From the NCBI RefSeq assembly GCF_000969415.1, contig NZ_JZEX01000061.1:62001-126000 (forward strand): a stretch of 64,000 nt of DNA, read 5' to 3'. The DNA comes from Devosia geojensis. Its GTDB lineage: Bacteria; Pseudomonadota; Alphaproteobacteria; Rhizobiales; Devosiaceae. The position numbers and the translations under genes are program-made. The first letter of the stretch is position 1. Every line of letters starts with the position of its first letter. The notes beneath the pieces are model-generated. The model had not been told where the DNA came from and did no database searches. It saw only the letters and a program-made list of their open reading frames with translations. This document shows positions 9,222 through 18,512 of this stretch, one piece after another.

Positions 9222-10325
9222 GTGACACATATTCTGATCACCGGCGGGTGCGGCTTCATCGGACGGCATGTGGCCGAGGAACTGCGCGAACACGGCTACC
9301 GCGTGCGGGTTCTCGACGTCTTCGTCGAACAGGTGCATGGAGACGCCGCACATGCGCCGGACGGGGTCGAACTCGTCAGGGCCGATGTGCGTGACAAGGC
9401 GGCGGTGCAGAATGCGCTCGCCGGTGTCGACGGCGTCGTGCACCTTGCCGCGGAAGTCGGCGTCGGCCAATCCATGTACGAGATCGCCCGTTATGTGAGC
9501 GGCAACGATCTCGGCACGGCCGTGTTGCTGGAGGCCATGATCGACATGCCGGTACGCCGGATCGTGGTCGCCTCCTCGATGAGCGTCTACGGCGAAGGTC
9601 TCTACGTGTCGCAGAGCGGCGAACGCTTCGAGCGGGTGCGGCGCCGGCCCGGCGACATCCGGCAGGGTCGGTGGGATCCGGCAGGACCGAATGGCGAGAC
9701 CCTGCAGTCCGCCCCGACCGATGAGGAAAAGCCCGTCGATCTGGCCTCCATCTACGCCCTGACCAAATACGCCCAGGAGCGGGCGGTGCTGATCTTTGGC
9801 GAGGCCTACGGGGTCGAAGCGGTGGCGCTGCGGCTCTTCAACGTCTTCGGACCGGGCCAGGCGCTCTCCAATCCCTACACGGGAGTGCTCGCCAATTTCG
9901 CCTCACGCCTCATCAACGGACAGCCGCCGACGATTTTCGAGGATGGCCGGCAGCGACGCGATTTCGTCCATGTGCGCGACGTCGCCCGGGCCTTCCGGCT
10001 GGCGCTGGAGCAATCCGAGGCGCCCGGCCACGTGATCAACATCGGCAGCGGGCGGGCTTATGCCATCTCGCAGGTCGCGACCCTCCTCGCCGAGGCGATG
10101 GGCGTGCCGGAAATTATGCCGGAGATTCTCGGCAAGGCCCGCTCCGGCGACATCCGCAATTGTTTTGCCGACATTTCGAAGGCCCGCGACCTCCTGGGTT
10201 TCGAACCGCAGCACCGGCTGGAATCCTCGCTCGACGAACTCGCCGGCTGGGTGCGGCAGGCCCAGGCGATCGATCGCGGCGCCGAGATGCGGCGTCAACT
10301 CGAGGAACGGGGACTGGTCTCATGA
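9222..10325 (+). CDS. NAD-dependent nucleotide-sugar epimerase/dehydratase (extended SDR)
   Basis: A 367-residue enzyme. The GTG start at 9222 is placed just before THILITGGCGFIGRHVAEEL, the Rossmann motif; no strong ribosome-binding site is visible, so the start is tentative. VASSMSVYGEG near residue 125 supplies the catalytic Ser, SIYALTKYAQE near residue 175 the Tyr-x3-Lys pair, and RLFNVFGPGQ the family C-terminal motif. An insert between them (RFERVRRRPGDIRQGRWDP) resembles that of dTDP-L-rhamnose 4-epimerase-like proteins. First gene of the eight-gene plus-strand operon. The substrate is uncertain. Confidence 0.85.
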   Translation: MTHILITGGCGFIGRHVAEELREHGYRVRVLDVFVEQVHGDAAHAPDGVELVRADVRDKAAVQNALAGVDGVVHLAAEVGVGQSMYEIARYVSGNDLGTAVLLEAMIDMPVRRIVVASSMSVYGEGLYVSQSGERFERVRRRPGDIRQGRWDPAGPNGETLQSAPTDEEKPVDLASIYALTKYAQERAVLIFGEAYGVEAVALRLFNVFGPGQALSNPYTGVLANFASRLINGQPPTIFEDGRQRRDFVHVRDVARAFRLALEQSEAPGHVINIGSGRAYAISQVATLLAEAMGVPEIMPEILGKARSGDIRNCFADISKARDLLGFEPQHRLESSLDELAGWVRQAQAIDRGAEMRRQLEERGLVS

Positions 10326-11443
10326 GCACGTCGACACCCCCTTCTGCAACTTCCCGTATTTCCGCGCCGATGCTGCGCACGCGAGCCGCGCCCATCGTCG
10401 TCACCGGCGGCAGCGGGTTCATCGGCTCGAACCTCGCCGACAGCCTGCTGGCCGATGGCGAGGAGGTGATCGTGCTCGACAACCTGAGCCGTCCCGGTGT
10501 CGAGCAGAACCTCGCCTGGCTGACGGAAAAGCATGGGAAACGGGTCCATTCCTTCGTTGCCGACGTGCGCGACCTCGCCGGGATCGAAGGTGCCTTGGCC
10601 GATGCCAAGGCGGTCTATCACCTGGCCGCTCAGACGGCGGTGACGACGAGCCTCGTCGAGCCCATCGAGGACTTCGAGGTCAACGCGCGCGGCACGCTCA
10701 ATGTCCTCGAGGCGGTGCGCAGGGCCGGCGGACAGGCTCCGGTCGTCTTCGCCAGCACCAACAAGGTCTATGGCGGACTCGATGACATGGCGATGGCCGT
10801 GCGCCGCGGCCGCTACGAGCCGGCCGACGAGCTGACCGCCGCGCGCGGCATTGGCGAGGACCGCAGGCTCGACTTCTGCACGCCCTACGGTTGCTCGAAG
10901 GGCGTAGCCGACCAGTACGTGCTCGACTATGCAAAGTTCTATGGCGTGAGGACCGCGGTGCTGCGCATGAGCTGCATTTACGGGCCCCGCCAGTTCGGCA
11001 CCGAGGACCAGGGATGGATCGCCCATTTCCTGATCCGCGCGCTGAAGGGCGAGCCGATCACCGTCTATGGCGACGGCATGCAGGTGCGCGATGTGCTGCA
11101 CGTGGCCGACGCCGTCGCCGCCTATCGGGCTGTGCTGAAGGCGATCGACCGCGTGACCGGTCGCGCCTTCAATCTCGGCGGCGGGCCCAAGAACGCGGTC
11201 AGTCTCAAGATGGTGCTGCGCGAGATCGGCCAGATGGCCGGCCAGCCGGTGCCCGTGAGCCACGGCGAATGGCGCGCCGGCGACCAGCTCTACTTCGTCG
11301 CCGATACCGGGCGGCTCGAGAACGAGCTCGGCTGGAAGGCGCGGATCGGCTGGAAAGCGGGTCTGCGCGATCTTGCTCGCTGGCTGGAGGTCAACCGTAC
11401 CGGCCGGTCTCTTCCGGGAGAAGAGAGGAGGGCCACGGCATGA
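10322..11443 (+). CDS. NAD-dependent nucleotide-sugar epimerase (CDP-paratose 2-epimerase-like)
   Basis: A 373-residue extended SDR. A ~25-residue Ser/Thr/Pro-rich leader precedes IVVTGGSGFIGSNLADSLL. FASTNKVYGG near residue 145 and CTPYGCSKGVADQYVLDYA near residue 185 (Tyr-x3-Lys) closely resemble CDP-paratose/CDP-tyvelose 2-epimerases rather than UDP-glucose 4-epimerases. SCIYGPRQFGTEDQGW follows, as in that group. Start ATG overlaps the upstream stop by 4 bp. Probably interconverts a nucleotide sugar used by the glycosyltransferases downstream; the exact substrate is inferred only. Confidence 0.85.
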   Translation: MSTSTPPSATSRISAPMLRTRAAPIVVTGGSGFIGSNLADSLLADGEEVIVLDNLSRPGVEQNLAWLTEKHGKRVHSFVADVRDLAGIEGALADAKAVYHLAAQTAVTTSLVEPIEDFEVNARGTLNVLEAVRRAGGQAPVVFASTNKVYGGLDDMAMAVRRGRYEPADELTAARGIGEDRRLDFCTPYGCSKGVADQYVLDYAKFYGVRTAVLRMSCIYGPRQFGTEDQGWIAHFLIRALKGEPITVYGDGMQVRDVLHVADAVAAYRAVLKAIDRVTGRAFNLGGGPKNAVSLKMVLREIGQMAGQPVPVSHGEWRAGDQLYFVADTGRLENELGWKARIGWKAGLRDLARWLEVNRTGRSLPGEERRATA

Positions 11444-12585
11444 ACTCGCCGCAGGAAGCTGCATTCGGCAGCGCGTCCCCCCGCCCGGTCGGGCAGGCGC
11501 CGACCCGCGTATTGATGACGCTCGATGCCGTCGGCGGCGTATGGCGCTATGCCATGGACCTTGCCTCGAGCCTCGGCGAGGAGGGGTTTGAATTCGTTTT
11601 CATCGGCCTCGGGCCGCAACCCTCGCGGCGCCAGGAGGCGGAGGCCGAGCCGCTGGGCACGCTCCGTTGGCTCGACGCGCCCCTCGACTGGACGACCGAC
11701 GAGGAAGGCGACCTCGATACGCTGGCGCCGCAGCTGGCCGAGCTCGTCGAGAGCGAGGAGATCGACATCGTCCATCTCAACGCGCCGTCGCAGGCGGCTG
11801 GGCTGAAATTGCCGGTGCCGATCGTTGCGGTATCGCACTCGTGCGTCGTCACCTGGTTCGCCGCCGTGCGCGGCACCGGCATGCCGCGCGATTGGCTCTG
11901 GCAGGAACGCCGCAACCGCGCCGGGTTCGATGCGGCCGACGCCGTGATCGCCCCCAGCAACGCGCACGCCGCCATGCTGCGCGACTGCTATGGGCCGATC
12001 GCGGGGCTGGAGGTGGTGTACAACGGTGCCCGGCCGGCGCCGGCATCCCTCGAGAAGAGCGATTTCGTCTTTGCCGCGGGCCGCTGGTGGGACGACGGCA
12101 AGAACGGCGCCGTTCTTGACAGGGCGGCCACGAGCTGCGCTTGGCCGGTGGTGATGGCCGGCGCCAATCGCGGTCCAAAAGGCCAGCATCTCGAGATCGT
12201 CAATGCCGACCATCGGGGCGAGTTGGCGCACAGCGAAGCGCGGGCGCTGATGGGGCGCGCCGGCATCGTCTGCTCGCCATCGATCTATGAGCCTTTCGGG
12301 CTGGTGCCGCTGGAGGCGGCAGGCGTGCGGGCGGCGCTGGTGCTGGCCGACATTCCGACCTACCGCGAGCTCTGGGACGGAGCGGCCGTGTTCGCCGATC
12401 CGCGCGATCCCGGCGCATTCGCCGCTGCCATCGACGCGCTTGCAGGCGATCCCGAGCGACGGCATCGACTGGCGGAGGCCGCCTTCATCCGCTCGCGGGC
12501 CTATTCGCTCGCCGCCCAGGCGGAGGCGACCGCGACCGTCGACCGCCGGCTGCTCGCCGGCCGGCTCCTCGTGCGCAGTGCGTGA
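11440..12585 (+). CDS. Glycosyltransferase, GT4-like (GT-B fold)
   Basis: 381 residues, soluble. RVLMTLDAVGGVWRYAMDLASSL near residue 25 is the glycine-rich acceptor-side loop of GT-B enzymes. The C-terminal half holds FAAGRWWDDGKN (donor-domain start) and SPSIYEPFGLVPLEAAGVRAALV near residue 285, the E-x7-E motif of GT4/glycogen-synthase-like retaining transferases. It overlaps its upstream neighbour by 4 bp (ATGA) and ends 10 bp before the next gene. Donor and acceptor are unknown; UDP-xylose made in the same locus is a candidate donor. Confidence 0.85.
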   Translation: MNSPQEAAFGSASPRPVGQAPTRVLMTLDAVGGVWRYAMDLASSLGEEGFEFVFIGLGPQPSRRQEAEAEPLGTLRWLDAPLDWTTDEEGDLDTLAPQLAELVESEEIDIVHLNAPSQAAGLKLPVPIVAVSHSCVVTWFAAVRGTGMPRDWLWQERRNRAGFDAADAVIAPSNAHAAMLRDCYGPIAGLEVVYNGARPAPASLEKSDFVFAAGRWWDDGKNGAVLDRAATSCAWPVVMAGANRGPKGQHLEIVNADHRGELAHSEARALMGRAGIVCSPSIYEPFGLVPLEAAGVRAALVLADIPTYRELWDGAAVFADPRDPGAFAAAIDALAGDPERRHRLAEAAFIRSRAYSLAAQAEATATVDRRLLAGRLLVRSA

Positions 12586-12595
12586 GGTGGGCCCC

Positions 12596-13726
12596 ATGAA
12601 ATTCGTCTTCTACACCCACTCGCTGGTCTCGGACTGGAACCACGGCAACGCGCATTTCCTGCGCGGCGTGATGCGCGAGCTGATCCGCTACGGCCACAAG
12701 GCGATGGCGCTGGAGCCGGCGGACGCGTGGAGCCGCCGCAATCTGCTCGCAAGCATCGGACCGGCCGCGGTCGAGCGGTTCGCCGACGATTTCCCGGACC
12801 TCACCTCCCGCCAATACGACGCTCGCTTCGATCACGAGGCGGCGCTCGATGATGCCGACGTGGTGATCGTCCACGAATGGACCGATCCGACGCTCGTCGC
12901 CCGTGTCGGCCGGATGCGTAAGCAAGGAGGCGAGTTCACCCTGTTCTTCCACGATACGCATCACCGCGCGGTCTCGTCGCAAGGCGATATCGCTAGACTC
13001 GACCTCTCCGGCTGTGACGGCGTGCTCGCCTTCGGCGAAACGCTGCGCCAGCGCTATCTACGCGCCGGCTGGGGTCGGCAGGCCTTCACCTGGCATGAGG
13101 CGGCGGACGACCGGCTCTTCCGCCCGCAGCCCGACATCGTGCCGACCCGGGATCTCATCTGGATCGGCAATTGGGGCGATGACGAGCGCACCGCCGAAAT
13201 CGGCGAATACCTGATTGGTCCGGCACGGGCGCTTCGGCTGAGGGGTACGGTACGCGGCGTGCGCTATCCCGAAAGCGCGCTGGCGCAGCTGCGCCATGCG
13301 GGCCTCGACTACGGCGGCTGGATCGCCAATGCCGACGTGCCGCGGGCGTTCGCGCGCCATCGCGTTACGATGCACATTCCGCGCCGGCCCTATGTCGCCG
13401 GGCTCCCGGGGATACCGACCATACGCATGTTCGAGGCGCTGGCCTGCGGCATTCCGCTGATTTCGGCGCCCTGGGAAGATACCGAGGAACTCTTCCGCCC
13501 CGGCCGGGATTTCCTTTTCGCCCACAGCGGCGCCGAGATGACGCAGCTGCTGCGCGAGGTGCTCGAGGACGAGGCGCAGGCCACCTCGCTTGCCGCCTCC
13601 GGCCTCGAAACCATCCGCTCCCGCCACACCTGTCGGCATCGCGTCGACGAGCTCATGGCCATTCTCGCCAATCATGGCACCGCGCGTGTGCGCGACGCTA
13701 TCGCTGCTAGGGAAGCTGCCCAATGA
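12596..13726 (+). CDS. CgeB-like glycosyltransferase 1
   Basis: 376 residues. MKFVFYTHSLVSDWNHGNAHFLRGVMREL resembles the N-terminus of CgeB/GT1-like proteins (W-x-HGN-A-x2-LRG). DVVIVHEWTDP near residue 85, HDTHHRAVS near residue 120, DLIWIGNWGDDERT near residue 185 and IPTIRMFEALACGIPLISAPW near residue 275 are the acceptor and nucleotide-sugar-domain signatures. It is one of three consecutive genes with the same architecture, two of which carry the N-terminal W-N/G-A-T-Y-R-x-L-LR theme. Product unknown. Confidence 0.8.
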   Translation: MKFVFYTHSLVSDWNHGNAHFLRGVMRELIRYGHKAMALEPADAWSRRNLLASIGPAAVERFADDFPDLTSRQYDARFDHEAALDDADVVIVHEWTDPTLVARVGRMRKQGGEFTLFFHDTHHRAVSSQGDIARLDLSGCDGVLAFGETLRQRYLRAGWGRQAFTWHEAADDRLFRPQPDIVPTRDLIWIGNWGDDERTAEIGEYLIGPARALRLRGTVRGVRYPESALAQLRHAGLDYGGWIANADVPRAFARHRVTMHIPRRPYVAGLPGIPTIRMFEALACGIPLISAPWEDTEELFRPGRDFLFAHSGAEMTQLLREVLEDEAQATSLAASGLETIRSRHTCRHRVDELMAILANHGTARVRDAIAAREAAQ

Positions 13727-14817
13727 AAATCGCGTTCTATGGATCGAGCCTGCTCTCCGCCTACTGGAACGGCGCCGCGACCTACTATCGGGGGCTCCTG
13801 CGCGCGCTCGCCGAAAAGGGGTACGACATCGCCTTCTACGAGCCCGACGTCTACGACCGGCAGAAGAACCGCGACATAGACCCTCCCGACTGGTGCCGCG
13901 TCGTCGTCTACGACGGCACCGTGGAGGCGCTGAGGAAGGTCGCGGCCGAGGCGGCGAAGGCCGACATCGTCGTCAAGGCAAGCGGCGTCGGCTTCGAGGA
14001 CGACCTGCTTCTTGCCGAGGTGATGGCGGCGGCGCGACCGCAGGCGATCAAGGTCTTCTGGGACGTCGATGCGCCGGCGACGCTCGCTGAAATGCAGGTC
14101 GCTCCCGGTCACCCGCTGCGCAGGGCACTCGCCTCCCTCGATCTCGTCCTCACCTATGGTGGGGGCGAGCCGGTGGTTGGCGCCTATCGAAGCTTCGGTG
14201 CCGCCGAATGCGTGCCGATCTACAACGCGCTCGATCCGCAAACCCATCATCCGGCACTGCCCGATCCGCGCTATGCCGCCGATCTCGGCTTCCTCGGCAA
14301 CCGCCTGCCGGACCGGGAGGCGCGGGTGGAGGAATTCTTCCTCGATCCCGCCGCGCGGCTGCCCGAACAGAAATTCCTGCTCGGCGGCTCCGGCTGGCAG
14401 GATAAGCCCATGCCGGCCAATATCGCCTATGTCGGTCACGTGCCGACCGGTGCGCATAACGCCTTCAACGCCACGCCCAAGGCGGTGCTCAACATCTCGC
14501 GCGCCAGCATGGCCGCCAACGGCTTCTCGCCGGCCACCCGCGTGTTCGAAGCGGCGGGCGCCGGAGCCTGCCTCATCACCGACTATTGGGAAGGCATCGA
14601 GCTCTTCCTGTCGCCGGACGACGAGGTGCTCGTGGCGCGTGACGGGGCGGACGTGGCGGAAATCCTCGCCGGCCTTACCTCTGAGCGGGCGGAGAGCATC
14701 GGCAAGGCCGCGCTCGAACGGGTGCTGGCCGACCACACCTATGCCCGCCGCGCCGAGGAGGCGGACCGCGTCTTCCGGCGGGTGGCCGAGCAGCGCGCCA
14801 TGGAGGCTGCCGAATGA
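13723..14817 (+). CDS. CgeB-like glycosyltransferase 2
   Basis: 364 residues, starting MKIAFYGSSLLSAYWNGAATYYRGLLRALA, followed by YDIAFYEPDVYDRQKNRD. The donor domain includes DLGFLGNRLPDREARVEEFF near residue 187 and ASMAANGFSPATRVFEAAGAGACLITDYW near residue 262, matching the other CgeB-like members in the operon. It overlaps both neighbours by 4 bp. The three tandem copies differ enough that they probably make successive linkages rather than being redundant (inference). Confidence 0.8.
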   Translation: MKIAFYGSSLLSAYWNGAATYYRGLLRALAEKGYDIAFYEPDVYDRQKNRDIDPPDWCRVVVYDGTVEALRKVAAEAAKADIVVKASGVGFEDDLLLAEVMAAARPQAIKVFWDVDAPATLAEMQVAPGHPLRRALASLDLVLTYGGGEPVVGAYRSFGAAECVPIYNALDPQTHHPALPDPRYAADLGFLGNRLPDREARVEEFFLDPAARLPEQKFLLGGSGWQDKPMPANIAYVGHVPTGAHNAFNATPKAVLNISRASMAANGFSPATRVFEAAGAGACLITDYWEGIELFLSPDDEVLVARDGADVAEILAGLTSERAESIGKAALERVLADHTYARRAEEADRVFRRVAEQRAMEAAE

Positions 14818-15938
14818 CCCGCGCGTTCGACATCGTCTTTGTCGGCCTGACCCTCTCCTCTTCCTGGGGAAACGGGCACGCGACCACCTACCGCTCGCTG
14901 CTGCGCGGGCTCGAGGCGGAAGGCGCGGATGTCCTCTTCCTCGAGCACGATGCACCGTGGTACGCCGAAAACAGGGACCTGCCGCGTCCGGATTTCGCGA
15001 CGCTTGCCTATTACTACGACGCCGAGGAGCTCGTTTCCCTCTTCGCGCCGACCATCGCCCGCGCGGACACGGTCATCGTCGGCTCGTATGTGCGCGAGGG
15101 CGTCGACGTCATCGACGCACTGGCAGATCTCGGGCCGAAGCGCCTCTGCTACTACGACATCGACACGCCCGTGACGATGGCACGGCTTGTCCGCGGTGAC
15201 GAGGAGTATCTCGCACGCCGCCAGGTACCGCTGTTCGATGCCTACTTCTCCTTCTCGGGCGGACAGGTGCTCGACCGGTTGGAGGAGGAGTTCGGGGCGC
15301 GCCGCGCGCTGCCGCTCTACTGCTCGGTGGACGAGAGCCACTACCGCCCGACCGGCGACACGCCGGTCTGGGACCTCGGCTATCTCGGTACCTACAGCCC
15401 TGACCGGCAGCCGATGCTCGACCGGCTGCTGATCGAACCTGCGCGACGCTTGCCGCATATGCGCTTCGTCGTCGCCGGTCCGCAATACCCCAGGCAGATC
15501 GACTGGCCGGAGAACGTCGAGCGCATCGAACACCTGCCGCCCGACGGGCATGCGGGCTTTTACGCCCGGCAGCGCTTCACCCTCAATATCACCCGCGCCG
15601 ACATGGTCGCCGCCGGCTGGTCGCCGAGCGTGCGCCTCTTCGAGGCAGCCGCCTGCGGCACGCCCATCATCAGCGACGCCTGGCGCGGGCTCGATGAGCT
15701 GCTGCCCGAAGGCGAGGCGATCTTCATTGCGCACGACAGCGACGATGTCGTCACGGCCTTGACCGAGTTACCCGCCGCCCGCCGCGAAGCCATCGCGGAC
15801 GAAGCGCGCCGGCGCGTCCTGCAATTCCACACCGGCCGGGCGCGGGCGAGGGGGCTCCTGAGGGCGCTCTCTGCGATCCCTTATCGAACCGGCATCCGGC
15901 CGGAGAGGCCGGTAGTCCTAGTGAGAGAGACACAATGA
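14814..15938 (+). CDS. CgeB-like glycosyltransferase 3
   Basis: 374 residues, starting with [29 protein letters not shown] and [20 protein letters not shown], a close structural parallel to the preceding gene. [14 protein letters not shown] near residue 103 parallels the FWDVDAPATLAEM of the previous gene. The donor domain is [20 protein letters not shown] near residue 183 and [30 protein letters not shown] near residue 267. Coupled by 4-bp overlaps on both sides. The closest in-window relative is the gene at 13723-14817, suggesting a duplication. Confidence 0.8.
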   Translation: MTRAFDIVFVGLTLSSSWGNGHATTYRSLLRGLEAEGADVLFLEHDAPWYAENRDLPRPDFATLAYYYDAEELVSLFAPTIARADTVIVGSYVREGVDVIDALADLGPKRLCYYDIDTPVTMARLVRGDEEYLARRQVPLFDAYFSFSGGQVLDRLEEEFGARRALPLYCSVDESHYRPTGDTPVWDLGYLGTYSPDRQPMLDRLLIEPARRLPHMRFVVAGPQYPRQIDWPENVERIEHLPPDGHAGFYARQRFTLNITRADMVAAGWSPSVRLFEAAACGTPIISDAWRGLDELLPEGEAIFIAHDSDDVVTALTELPAARREAIADEARRRVLQFHTGRARARGLLRALSAIPYRTGIRPERPVVLVRETQ

Positions 15939-16969
15939 AGATCGATACAATCCGTCATCGCAAGACCATCCTCGTCGCCGGCGGCGCCGGCTTCCTCGGC
16001 TCGCACCTTTGCGAGGCGCTGATCGGGCAGGGACATCACGTGATCTGCCTCGACAGCTTCCTCACAGGGCGGCCGCAGAATATCGAGCCGCTGCGCAACC
16101 ATCCGCGTTTCGAGCAGATCGAGCACGATATCTGCGATCCCATCGCGCTCGATCGGCCCATCGATCAGGTCTACAATCTCGCCTGTCCGGCATCGCCCCC
16201 GCACTATCAGGCGGATCCGATCCACACCATGATGACGAGCGTTGCCGGCACCGGGCAGCTTCTACGCCTGGCCGAGCGGTACGGCGCGCGATTCCTGCAA
16301 GCCTCGACCAGCGAGGTCTATGGCGACCCGGAGGAACATCCGCAGCGCGAGAACTACTGGGGCCACGTCAACTGCACGGGGCCACGCGCCTGTTACGACG
16401 AGGGCAAGCGCGCCGCCGAGGCGCTCTGCTTCGATGAGCTGCGCTCGCGAGCGGTCGACGTGCGCGTCGCACGCATCTTCAACACCTATGGTCCGCGCAT
16501 GCGCGCCGACGACGGGCGGATCGTCTCCAATCTCATCGTCCAGGCCCTGCGCAATGCGCCGATGACCATCTACGGCACCGGCAGCCAGAGCCGCTCGTTC
16601 TGCTACGTCTCGGACCTGATCGCCGGGCTCATGGCCCTGATGAACGTCGAACCGAACCCCGGCGTGCCGGTCAATCTCGGCAATTCCGGCGAGTTCACCA
16701 TTGCCGAGCTCGCCAAGATGGTGACCGCAATGGTTCCGACGACCTCGTCGATCATCCATGAGCCGCTCCCTGTCGACGACCCGCAGCGCCGCCGTCCGGA
16801 CATCACCCGGGCGAAAGCCATTTTGGGCTGGGAGCCCAAGGTGCCGCTCGCCGAAGGCCTGCCGGCGACGATCGCCTGGTTCGCCGCCGACCTGGCGGAA
16901 AGCGAGCCGGCGCCGCCGCTTGTCGCCGTGGGCCGGACGCGCGGGACCATCGAGGGGATTGCCGGATGA
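15935..16969 (+). CDS. uxs: UDP-glucuronate decarboxylase (UDP-xylose synthase)
   Basis: 344 residues. Decarboxylates UDP-glucuronate to UDP-xylose using bound NAD. Diagnostic features: [19 protein letters not shown] near residue 12; [19 protein letters not shown] near residue 80, a stretch specific to [26 protein letters not shown] near residue 128; [16 protein letters not shown] near residue 148 (catalytic Tyr and Lys); [11 protein letters not shown] near residue 182. C-terminal [20 protein letters not shown] is typical. It is coupled to the third CgeB-like gene and to the methyltransferase gene by 4-bp overlaps, linking xylose supply with the transferases. Confidence 0.94.
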   Translation: MKIDTIRHRKTILVAGGAGFLGSHLCEALIGQGHHVICLDSFLTGRPQNIEPLRNHPRFEQIEHDICDPIALDRPIDQVYNLACPASPPHYQADPIHTMMTSVAGTGQLLRLAERYGARFLQASTSEVYGDPEEHPQRENYWGHVNCTGPRACYDEGKRAAEALCFDELRSRAVDVRVARIFNTYGPRMRADDGRIVSNLIVQALRNAPMTIYGTGSQSRSFCYVSDLIAGLMALMNVEPNPGVPVNLGNSGEFTIAELAKMVTAMVPTTSSIIHEPLPVDDPQRRRPDITRAKAILGWEPKVPLAEGLPATIAWFAADLAESEPAPPLVAVGRTRGTIEGIAG

Positions 16970-17721
16970 ACCAACAGCAAAGCAACGCCACCCTTGCCCG
17001 GCGGATCGCCGAACTCGGCCCCTGGTTCCACAACATGCGGATCGGCGGCATCGCGACGGCGCCCGACCACTTCCTCGGCGACTACCCGGCGTTCAAGTGG
17101 GCAAAATTCAAGCAGGTGGTGCCGGAAAACCTCGAGGGCAGGAGCGTTCTGGATATAGGCTGCAATGCTGGTTTCTATTCGCTCGAGATGAAGCGGCGCG
17201 GCGCGGGGAGGGTGGTTGGGATCGACTCCGATCCGCACTACCTGCGCCAGGCGCAGTTCGCCGCGGAGCAGGCGGACACCGATATCGAATTCCGTCAGAT
17301 GTCGGTCTATGACCTGGCAAGCCTCGGCGAGCGCTTCGACCTCGTCATCTTCATGGGCGTCTTCTACCATCTGCGCCATCCGCTCCTTGCGCTCGACCTC
17401 ATCCACGAGCACGTGGCGCGCGACCTGATGCTCTTCCAGTGCATGCAGCGCGGCGAGGCGAAGGCGGGCGAGGTGGAACTGGACTTTCCATTCGCCGAGG
17501 AGGAAGCCTTCGAGCGTCCGGATTTTCCGAAGCTCTTCTTCGTCGAGCACCGCTTCGCCGGCGACCCGACGAACTGGTTCGTGCCCAACAAGGCGGGCGT
17601 GGAAGCGATGCTGCGCAGCGCCGGCTTCGTCATCGAGGCCAACCCCGAGCGCGAGGTCTATCTCTGCCGGCGGGGCGGGCGCCCGGAAGCCGTCGAGCCG
17701 CCGCCGAACATTGCGTCCTGA
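16966..17721 (+). CDS. SAM-dependent methyltransferase (Rta_06860/CmoB-like type)
   Basis: 251 residues. [30 protein letters not shown] (about residues 60-90) holds SAM motifs I and II, and [23 protein letters not shown] near residue 125 motif IV. The N-terminal [30 protein letters not shown] and the late [20 protein letters not shown] resemble CmoB and the family I know as the Rta_06860 methyltransferases, which occur in conserved glycan-type neighbourhoods. It is the last gene of the coupled operon. It probably O-methylates a sugar or precursor of the product; that is inference. Confidence 0.82.
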   Translation: MNQQQSNATLARRIAELGPWFHNMRIGGIATAPDHFLGDYPAFKWAKFKQVVPENLEGRSVLDIGCNAGFYSLEMKRRGAGRVVGIDSDPHYLRQAQFAAEQADTDIEFRQMSVYDLASLGERFDLVIFMGVFYHLRHPLLALDLIHEHVARDLMLFQCMQRGEAKAGEVELDFPFAEEEAFERPDFPKLFFVEHRFAGDPTNWFVPNKAGVEAMLRSAGFVIEANPEREVYLCRRGGRPEAVEPPPNIAS

Positions 17722-17796
17722 GCTATCCAGCAACTTGCAATCTTTCGCGCATCCTTTTGCTTGGTTTGAGGATTGTTCCTCATGCAGGAGGATCAG

Positions 17797-18024
17797 ATGC
17801 AGGTACTGGTATTGATCTCCAAGGCCAACGGAAGCGAGCAGAGGCCAACTCTCCTGGTGTTGCGCAACGAGTCCGACGCGGCCATCCCCAAGCACCTGAA
17901 AACCGTCGAATGGATCTATTTCGCGACGGTCGCCATTGACGACAAACTGCTCGGCGCACCGCCGGAGGCGGTGGCGGCAGACCTCGAGCGGCAGGGCTAC
18001 GCCCTCGTTTCGCCCACCCACTAG
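17797..18024 (+). CDS. Small hypothetical protein (75 aa)
   Basis: 75 residues beginning MQVLVLISKANGSEQRPTLL. The ATG at 17797 is preferred because AGGAGG lies 5 bp upstream; an in-frame ATG 15 bp earlier is the alternative. The sequence alternates beta-like and helical stretches (EWIYFATVAIDDKLLG, AVAADLERQGYALVSP), suggesting a small folded domain. It lies 75 bp after the methyltransferase gene and may be the operon's tail or separate. No recognised family. Confidence 0.6.
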   Translation: MQVLVLISKANGSEQRPTLLVLRNESDAAIPKHLKTVEWIYFATVAIDDKLLGAPPEAVAADLERQGYALVSPTH

Positions 18025-18115
18025 CGCGTCGGGCCGATATCAACATGCAAGCCGCTGTGGAGCGTTGTAATGGGCGGCAGCGATTGGTGAATTCCGCGGC
18101 TTGGCGCCCGCATTT

Positions 18116-18292
18116 TCAGTCGTTGCGGTCGGGAGACTTTGGCTGGCCGCCGCGATGAGGATCCTTGCCGGCGGCGCGGCTGCTCTGCTGCGGCCGGCCA
18201 TTCTTGTGCTGGTCGCCGCTCCGGTTGCCGCCATGGCTCCCTTGCGAACTCTCCTTGCCGGTGGCCACCGGCATGCGCTTATCCTTTACCAT
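18116..18292 (-). CDS. Small Gly/Ser/Lys/His-rich disordered protein (58 aa)
   Basis: A short minus-strand gene: MVKDKRMPVATGKESSQ at the start, then repeated turns of Ser-His-Gly-Gly, Ser-Gly-Asp-Gln-His-Lys and His-Arg-Gly-Gly-Gln-Pro-Lys, ending SPDRND. AAGGA sits about 9 bp before the ATG. The composition, very hydrophilic and without aromatic or aliphatic clusters, is like small stress-induced, KGG-like proteins of soil alphaproteobacteria. It lies between the convergent glycan operon and the lacI gene. No function can be assigned. Confidence 0.5.
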   Translation of the reverse strand: MVKDKRMPVATGKESSQGSHGGNRSGDQHKNGRPQQSSRAAGKDPHRGGQPKSPDRND

Positions 18293-18512
18293 TCGCTATG
18301 TCCTTTCATTGGCCCCGTGCCCTCATGCCTTGTAGGTGCCGACGAACTCGGCTTCCTCGAGCACGTGCTTGCGCGCCTCGCTCCAGACCTCCGCCGCGCC
18401 CGCTTGCGCAGGAACGGTCAGATTGGGAACGTCGAGCGCCGCCAGGCGGTCGTGATCGGCCGGGATATTGAAACATCGTGCAGTGGTGGAACGTACCCGG
18501 GGGCGGCGGTAG

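Noticed and set aside
8700-9470. Minus-strand extension of ugd to 714 residues
   Set aside because: Runs antisense through the epimerase start; ugd starts at its NAD-binding motif at 8699.
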